Of a stretch of 64,000 nt of DNA, positions 57,245-64,000 are shown piece by piece. Origin of the DNA: Papaver somniferum. Its lineage: Eukaryota > Streptophyta > Magnoliopsida > Ranunculales > Papaveraceae. The notes beneath the pieces are model-generated. The model did no database searches and was not told the DNA's origin. It saw only the letters and a list, made by a program, of their open reading frames with translations. Location of the stretch: assembly GCF_003573695.1 (NCBI RefSeq), contig NC_039363.1, positions 164,564,747-164,628,746 of the forward strand. Reading direction: 5' to 3'. How positions within the stretch are numbered: position 1 is the stretch's first letter; the number at the start of each line of letters is the position of its first letter. The position numbers were made by a program, and so were the translations under genes.

Positions 57245-60200
57245 ATAGAAACCAAGTTTCACATAATCAGGAAGATCCAGGATATGACATGTCCTTCAGA
57301 TGAGCGTGGATCTATGCTGAAAAGATGGGTACTTACAAAGTTCCTTTAGTTACACATCTCTCCAACGAAGAAAGTTCTGATTCAGAAGATTTGGCGGACA
57401 TTCCATCATCAGAGCACTTGGATAAATTTCGAACTTTGACGAGGTTGAAACAAGAACCTGCAAAAGATGCATAGACATTCATCAAAAGGTCCTGCACTCA
57501 GGCAAGTATCATTCCTCCCATGTCCATGTCATTTATTTACTCACATGCTATTCTAGCATGGGGACTCAATTCTACTAGCATCTCTGCTATTACAAGACGC
57601 TATAAGTGGGCAATCTCACTTCAACAATATTTTACCAAGTGGTTGAATCTGACATTTCTCCGAATCGAGCATCTCACTGAGACATTCATTACTGAGATGA
57701 TGTTCAAGCACGACAAAGAACAATTTGGGCATTTCTCCATAGCCTCGTAAGAGTGTTCATATGTGCCACAAAATCAGAAAGCTCTGATGTCTGCACAAGT
57801 GTGGAATCCCACTACCGCGACTAAAGGAATGCTGAATCAACAGAAGATAGTTAGGACCCAAACGATCAAAGACGTGCTCAAGGGATATGACACTTCAACG
57901 CCCAAGCATCTAAGAAGCCTTCAAATTGTACTCCCAATCAAAGAGTACACCTCTTATAACGACGCATCTAGCTTCAGCACAAATATCTCGATGATGACAC
58001 ATTGATTCAACACCAGCGCAATCAAATTGTAACTAAATTTAAATCGCTAATTCTTCATAAGACTTTTGAAGAAGATGCAACATCATTCATCCATGGATGG
58101 CACAAACTCCTTCAACATACACCGTGGACTTGATCTTATTGGAATTTGCAACCTGATGTGATTCCATGAAACTTCATCAATGGAACCTCTCTACATCACA
58201 AGCCTTGCACAACCAATGAACTTTTCTCCTCAAATCCAGAATGGAGATTGCTGCTGTTATCTGCCACAACAATATCGATTCTCTGACGAAACCACTTCAC
58301 AGTAAAGTCATATTTAGGAGAATTTGGGTTGAAATCCTAGAACATCTTCATCTTAGGAATGCTCAAATCGCAAACTAGTTCGTGAATGTAAAAGGCTTAC
58401 TGGATGAAGAAGCAAAGGCTATATCGATAATCATGGTTCTAGCCTTTTTCGGTCTCTGGAGCAACTCCAACCATAGTATCAGTATCAACAAGGATATGTG
58501 GAGGAACTCCGTTCATGGTCTCAGCATCAACAAGAATTTATGAAGAAATTTCAATCATGATCTAGCATCAACAATGGTCTCAAGAGCAACATCCTCATGA
58601 CAGGGTTTCATCAATTAACCATTCTCTGAAGTATTGATCGACGAAGCGGACTTCTCCAAGAACTAATGATTCATATCAAGGTGTGTATACATGAAATATG
58701 TTCACATGAAAGTCTTTCCGAAGCTTGCACGATGGGTAGGCACAATTCCAAATCTTCTACAAGATGTTCTCATCACCTCTACAAATGAGATACAACATAC
58801 TTCAGCCCATGGGTTTACAAAAACGTACCAATGAGTGAGGAATGAGACAGTACTTCCTCAACAAAAGATGTCCGTCTATGTCTCTTCTATAGCATACCAA
58901 AAGGGTGCATCAATTAGACATACGAGCTGAAAGATATGGCCTTTACCGTCAGGTAAGAAATCTGAAAAATTTGCACGGGATTATAAATTACAAATGTGCA
59001 CGCTTCGTTGGCTGACCTCTACAACTCCAAATTGAGTGATTCTTTTCTCATGTGACAACTCAGTCTCTTAGCTTCAAAAGTTGGGGTCAAGCATCCAATT
59101 TCGACGTCGTATGAGGTTCCTACAGCTTCCAGAGCATGCAATATGTAGGCAGCAATTCTTGGACAAGATTCATGACTTCCACAGTCGATGGGTGTCCACC
59201 AGGTCTTTCCATCAAGTCCTTCATCAAGGTACCTCCAACTTCGACCATCTAGGTCTCTGCATCAATTTTTCTACCCGGGACCTCTATCTAGGTCTTCCCT
59301 GAAGAAGGGAAAATGAAAGGGAGAGATTTAACAAAATACTGGGGACTGACGGCCCACTGATCATGACGATCAACTTCACAGTCCAAGACTCGTGGCACCT
59401 GGCTCTGCAGTACTAATAATTTATTGTAAAAGTAATGCTACCACCGGGACATGCAACCATGGTTATTACATCATCCTCTCTTGAGAGCAACCTCAGTTAT
59501 GGTCCCGTGACCAGGGTTTCAAAAGTGATGTTTCTACGACTAACAGAAACAAAGATGGCACTGCAAGCACCATGCTCATGTATCAATCAAGGTGTCCTGA
59601 TTTCAAATGAATCAATGACATTAAAATTCTTCACCAACCATTCAAGATACAAGCGAATGGTCTAAAGACACAACATGAGTGTTTTACAACAAGCTCATCT
59701 GAGATGATTTTACACTGTCCCGCACAAAGCAGTAAGCTGGGAGAAATTGGTGAAGAATCTAGGTATTCTCTTCGTATGGATGTCCTCTACAACATATCCA
59801 AAATTCACAGAAATTGGAGAAACGAGCAAAAGGATGTGGCCAAAACTTCGGACTACATGACAACTGAAAATTTTCTGAAAACCTCCTGGAAGTTTACTGT
59901 TTCGTCAATTTCGACCCTTAAACGTGCTCAAAAGCCGAAAATCTTCCTAATTAAAGCTTGGAAATTTTCTGAGGATGAAGAAACATGGGTAGATCACGAA
60001 AATCCGACATCGGACGAAGATTCTACAACATTTTCAATGAAGACCTGACTTCTGAATTTTCTGATGACGAATTATGACGAAATTCTTCATTCATCTACAT
60101 CTGAATCAGAAGCTATGCCTTCCGCGCGAGATCAAACTTCATCTTCAGCCGCTAGTCTCATTTGCTGAAGCCAGCAGCGTTTTGCTGATAAGCTGCAAGC

Positions 60201-61477
60201 CTTTCATCTTCAGATTTCCTTTTCAGTAATAACTCATCTCGTCCCTGCTTCTCTTCTGCATCCGCTAAGGATAAGAAAGCATTGATTCCACAACAGACGA
60301 CTCCCAGATGATCGAGAGACATACAATGCATCAGCTTTCCAGCGTATCTGAAAGGTTGATTCACCTCGGCATGAACATCTGCAGAAAATCTTCGTCTTTG
60401 ACTTAATATTTTTGGAGCGTTCCCCGGAAGTGCCAGAAGAGTGGTTGTAACCAGAAGTCACCACTATCTGAGGCGAAAGACATGGAGTCATGGATATACC
60501 AATAACAAACGTGTAACAAAATGGTAACAATCCAAGTCTTACCTATTTACAATTTCACTAGTTGTAGTGATTATCACGTCAGAATTTCGAAAACTTGCTC
60601 GTTCCCTAAAACCTGCAAAGACAAGCAAAATTCATTATTCAAAATCATGACTTGATTTTCATAAAACCGTGAACAACCCACGTGAATTTTAACATCCACT
60701 GGTTTTTCAAAAACTAGACAGACGTCTATTCTACAATTATGAAAACTCATACATACATTATTTCATCATGTATAATGGTGTACTTTCAACAGTTGTTCAA
60801 AATCAAAACATGATTTTACAAAATATATAAATATTTAACGTGAAACTCACGTAAATTTGAAAAATATATCTATATATTTTTGCTCCCTCGCACAAGCATC
60901 TGTCTTTGAAGCGAGAGTATATTTTCAAAGATTTCTGAAAGGTCGAAGATACATTTTTTTCATGAAAGCTCATAAACAAAATTTTATTACTAACAGACAC
61001 AGGTCTATTAAAAAAAAAACTTTTCTCTCGTACGAGCATCCACCTTTGAAACGAGAGTTTATTCCACTTTGTGAAATCTCACATATTTAAAAAAAATAAA
61101 AAAATTTTGTTTTCGTGAAAGCTCATAGACAAAATTTTATATCATCAAAATGAGGTCTATTTTGTTTGTTCCTTAAACTACCAAACAAGCGAGCGTCTGT
61201 TCCTAAGACAAGGATTTGTTTTCATGGGCCTGAACCTGTGAATCCTAAATCGACCAAGGTTCCATCACCAAATCAGCAGTGCCACACCAATTTGTGTTTG
61301 ATGCTCTATCATGCTACTGAGATCTTCGTTCAAGCCATGGTTCGTTCGTGCAATCGAAAATCCGGTAACATTCTATATTACGACTAAGTTCAATTACTTA
61401 TTTCGTCTGTAGCTAGAAAATCACCATCCAGTGCTGACTGAGGAACATGACTGTCCCTCACTAATCAGGGGACTTAA
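57245..61477 (+). mobile_element. degraded internal region of G2
   Basis: Many short broken ORFs. I found no reverse transcriptase (no YxDD box), RNase H or integrase (HHCC) motif in any listed frame. AATACTGGGGACTGACGGCCC at about 59334 and AATCAGGGGACTTAA before 61478 are purine-rich; the latter could be the polypurine tract. Confidence 0.5.
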
Positions 61478-64000
61478 TGTAGATGGTGGATTTTTTACAA
61501 AGGCTAAAATCGTAAAACCATAATTGTAGTACTCCTGATCCAGCAATCAGATGAGTATTGAGACTCATGTCTCTCGTCGAAAGCATGAAAGCTCGTGCTG
61601 CAGAAATCTCGGACTGAGAATCCTATCTCTCAGAGCACCCGTAGATATGAAGTCTCTCAGATGAGGCAACATCATATCTCACAAACACTGAGAAATTTCA
61701 GTAATTACTCCTATATAGAATCGAAATATTGGATGGCTCCTAGAAAGCTTGCCTGCTAGTATAGAGCAATAACGTCTTCAGGATGCAACAAGGTTTTCCC
61801 TAACTACATAAAAGAGATATGACGTTTCAACAAGATTATATTTCTCAATTCTCAGATAATTAATGCTCCTAGAAAAAATCCTGCTAGTATAGAACCATCA
61901 ATTAATTATCTCTAATCGTTAACTGAATATTCAGCAATATTCTACGATTCTTCGTAATATTTCGTCACTTCAATTCATGGTTCTTCCCAACAGAATTCCA
62001 TGGGTTAGTGATAAATATTCAACTTACGGGCATCTGAGCAGCTATCGAGTAAGCCTCGACTAAAATGGTGCGAGTGTACTCAGCAATAATCCTCAAACGA
62101 GCACCTGAATGCGCAAACGAGCATTCCAAAACACGAAGGAACGATGAACCTATGCAAAATAAGAAGAAAAATAATAATAATAAAATATTAGCAAAGGCGC
62201 CAGGGGACTGGGCCCACCAACCGGCCAGTCAGTCTGTGTCCAGTCCCACGCCCAATTCTTTTTTTTTATCATACTTTGTTATTTTCCCCTGATCTCATGA
62301 AAATCTCTTCATTCGAACAAATCTCCTTCGTTTCAAGGAAACTCCCCAGTCTCATGGTGTTTCCTCGCATCAAAGAAATAAAATAATTAGGAAAGGTGTC
62401 GTGGGACCGGGATCACTAGCCGGCCGGCCATGCCCTAGCCGTGGCCGGTCCCACACCTCATGGTTCCTTATTATTTTGTTATTTCTTTCATCCCATGAAA
62501 ATTCCCTGATTTCATGATATATCCCTAAACTCATGAAAATTATGTAAAATTAAGGAGAAAATGCACGGGACTCGGCTCAGTGGTTGTCCGTCCATGCCCT
62601 AGCCGTGGCAGTCCCATATGCTTTTGTCTCATTATTTTAATATTATTTGTTTCCCTCATCCCATGGAAACTCCTTCACTTCAAGGAAATTCCCTAGTTTC
62701 AGCAAACTCCTTGAATTCATGAAATTTCCCTCAAGTTATGAAAATAATATAAAATTAGGGAAACTCGTGGGACCGGGCCCTAGCCGTCCGGTCATGCCCT
62801 AGCCGGTCCCACACGACCCTTATTTTATTATTATTATTTTTTATGTTTCCCTCATCTCATGGAAACTCCTTGATTTCAACAAATTTCTTGGTTTCAACAA
62901 ACTCCTTGATTTTATGATATTTTCCTAAAATCATGAAAAATATTATAAAATTAGGAAAAGTACTTTGGGACTGGGATCTTTCGCCGGCCGGCCATGCCTT
63001 GGCCATAATCGGTCCCACACTTCATGATTCTTTCATTATTTTATTATTTATTCCTTCATCTCATGAAGTTTTCCTGGTTTCAGCAAAAATCCCTGATTTC
63101 TTCATATTTTCTCAAAATGTTGCTCAAACGTGCATCAGAAAATATCGAAACTCTCAGGACTGAGACACGGAAATTATTGTGACACGGGAATGTCTCCTTG
63201 ACCGACCAAGGCCGGCCTTGAGTCTTGCAAAAATCCGGTCCCACATGTTTTAACAATTTTGACCTAATTTGCTCAATCGCTCATATTGGGTCCAAACTCT
63301 TCTCAAACAACTTGGAGTTTGCTCAAACGATCATCAGCTGATCCCATGATCACCAAGGGCCGGTCTCATGCCCCCTTGGTCGGTCCCTCATCTCTCCATA
63401 ATCAGGTTTTACTACCTAACGCTCACATGAACATTATTTTAATAAATGACGAAACCAATATTTAATCATCTTTTCACCAGTTCTTCAAGAGACTTTGGTA
63501 TTTTGCTCACTTGATCATCTGGGTGCTACATGGTCGATTTATCATCCCATGTATCCGGTCCCTCCTTCATTTCATGAATGATTTTCAATAAATCATCAAT
63601 TTATCATCAATTCAGCAGTTGATCAAAATTAGGGTTTCGAATCCAAGGTTCATAATTCTAATAATTTTATGTTGATCCCATGATCAACACCCTAATTAAT
63701 TATACTCGGTTCAACTGCCATTATTTTAAATTTATCTTGGTCCTGTTACCAATGATTCCTCAAACGAGCAACATTTGTTCAAATGAACAACATCTTCTCA
63801 CACCAAAGAATATTGGTTCAACTATTAATATTCAACAATTCATCAAATGGGCAACATATGCTCATATGAGAAATATTTGCTCAGATCAAGGGATATTAGT
63901 TCAACTATCAATATTCAACGACTTAGAACAATATTTATTCATTTTAGCTATCAACATTTATTCGACACTGTATTTTTGTCTCAACAGACATGTTCAATTC
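61478..64000 (+). repeat. probable 3' LTR of G2, running off the window
   Basis: It starts TGTAGATGGTGG after a purine-rich GGGGACTTAA. More than 2.5 kb is present and its end is not seen. It contains the roughly 190 bp repeat array at 62170-63400. No gene is accepted. Confidence 0.5.
62170..63400 (+). repeat. about 190-bp periodic repeats with GGCCGG / GGTCCCACA cores
   Basis: GC-rich cores of the type GTGGGACCGGG...CCATGCCCTAGCC...GGTCCCACA occur at about 62200, 62395, 62570, 62765, 62965, 63185 and 63355. AT-rich stretches between them carry TTTCATGAAA-like palindromes and AAATTAGGAAA. Spacing is about 170-220 bp. The copies are diverged; the first and last two are weakest. Confidence 0.75.

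Noticed and set aside
62170..63400. Possible CRISPR-like regular array
   Set aside because: This is plant nuclear DNA; the units are diverged, about 190 bp long and have no fixed repeat plus unique spacer pattern.

Overview
This window is from a dicot plant nuclear genome. It is AT-rich, its genes are split by GT-AG introns, and most of it is nested LTR retrotransposon. A Ranunculales plant such as a poppy would fit, but that is an impression, not a demonstration.

Three recognisable single-copy genes form an island at about 19-31.4 kb. They are a NARROW LEAF1-type trypsin-like protease gene (+, five coding exons, 605 residues), a chloroplast cytochrome c6A gene (+, six coding exons, apparently frameshifted at the haem Met ligand) and a type-B response regulator (-, six exons, one GC-AG intron). 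The last two are tail to tail. Between 32.7 and 36.6 kb the minus strand holds two decayed genes not visible as long ORFs: a GONST1-like GDP-sugar transporter pseudogene and a STRAP-like WD40 pseudogene fragment. A 430-450 bp tandem array (37.3-39.0 kb) closes this island.

Left flank (1-17.3 kb). The tail of a Gypsy-type element (G1) sits in a minus-strand element (E1). E1 is fused head to head with a plus-strand element (B). The 5' LTR of B carries a solo LTR (A, duplication GATAC), which itself carries another solo LTR (C, duplication ATCTC). Between B and the protease gene is a 1.5 kb terminal-inverted-repeat element packed with a GAGTCGTTAA-like motif.

Right flank (39-64 kb). A plus-strand element (H, tRNA-iMet primer site) is cut in its gag by an 11.1 kb minus-strand element (E3, duplication GTAAC), which is cut in its own gag by a 2.7 kb solo LTR (D, duplication GTTCA). 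From about 55 kb a degraded Gypsy-type gag-protease element (G2) begins. Its 3' LTR holds a roughly 190 bp periodic GGCCGG-rich repeat array and runs off the window.

E1, B, E3 and H have an iMet-type primer site, a coiled-coil and/or zinc-knuckle gag-like protein, and a long 3' region. I could see no protease, integrase, reverse transcriptase or RNase H in them. They look like a large non-autonomous family. A short hydrophobic ORF recurs in the 3' region of at least two copies.
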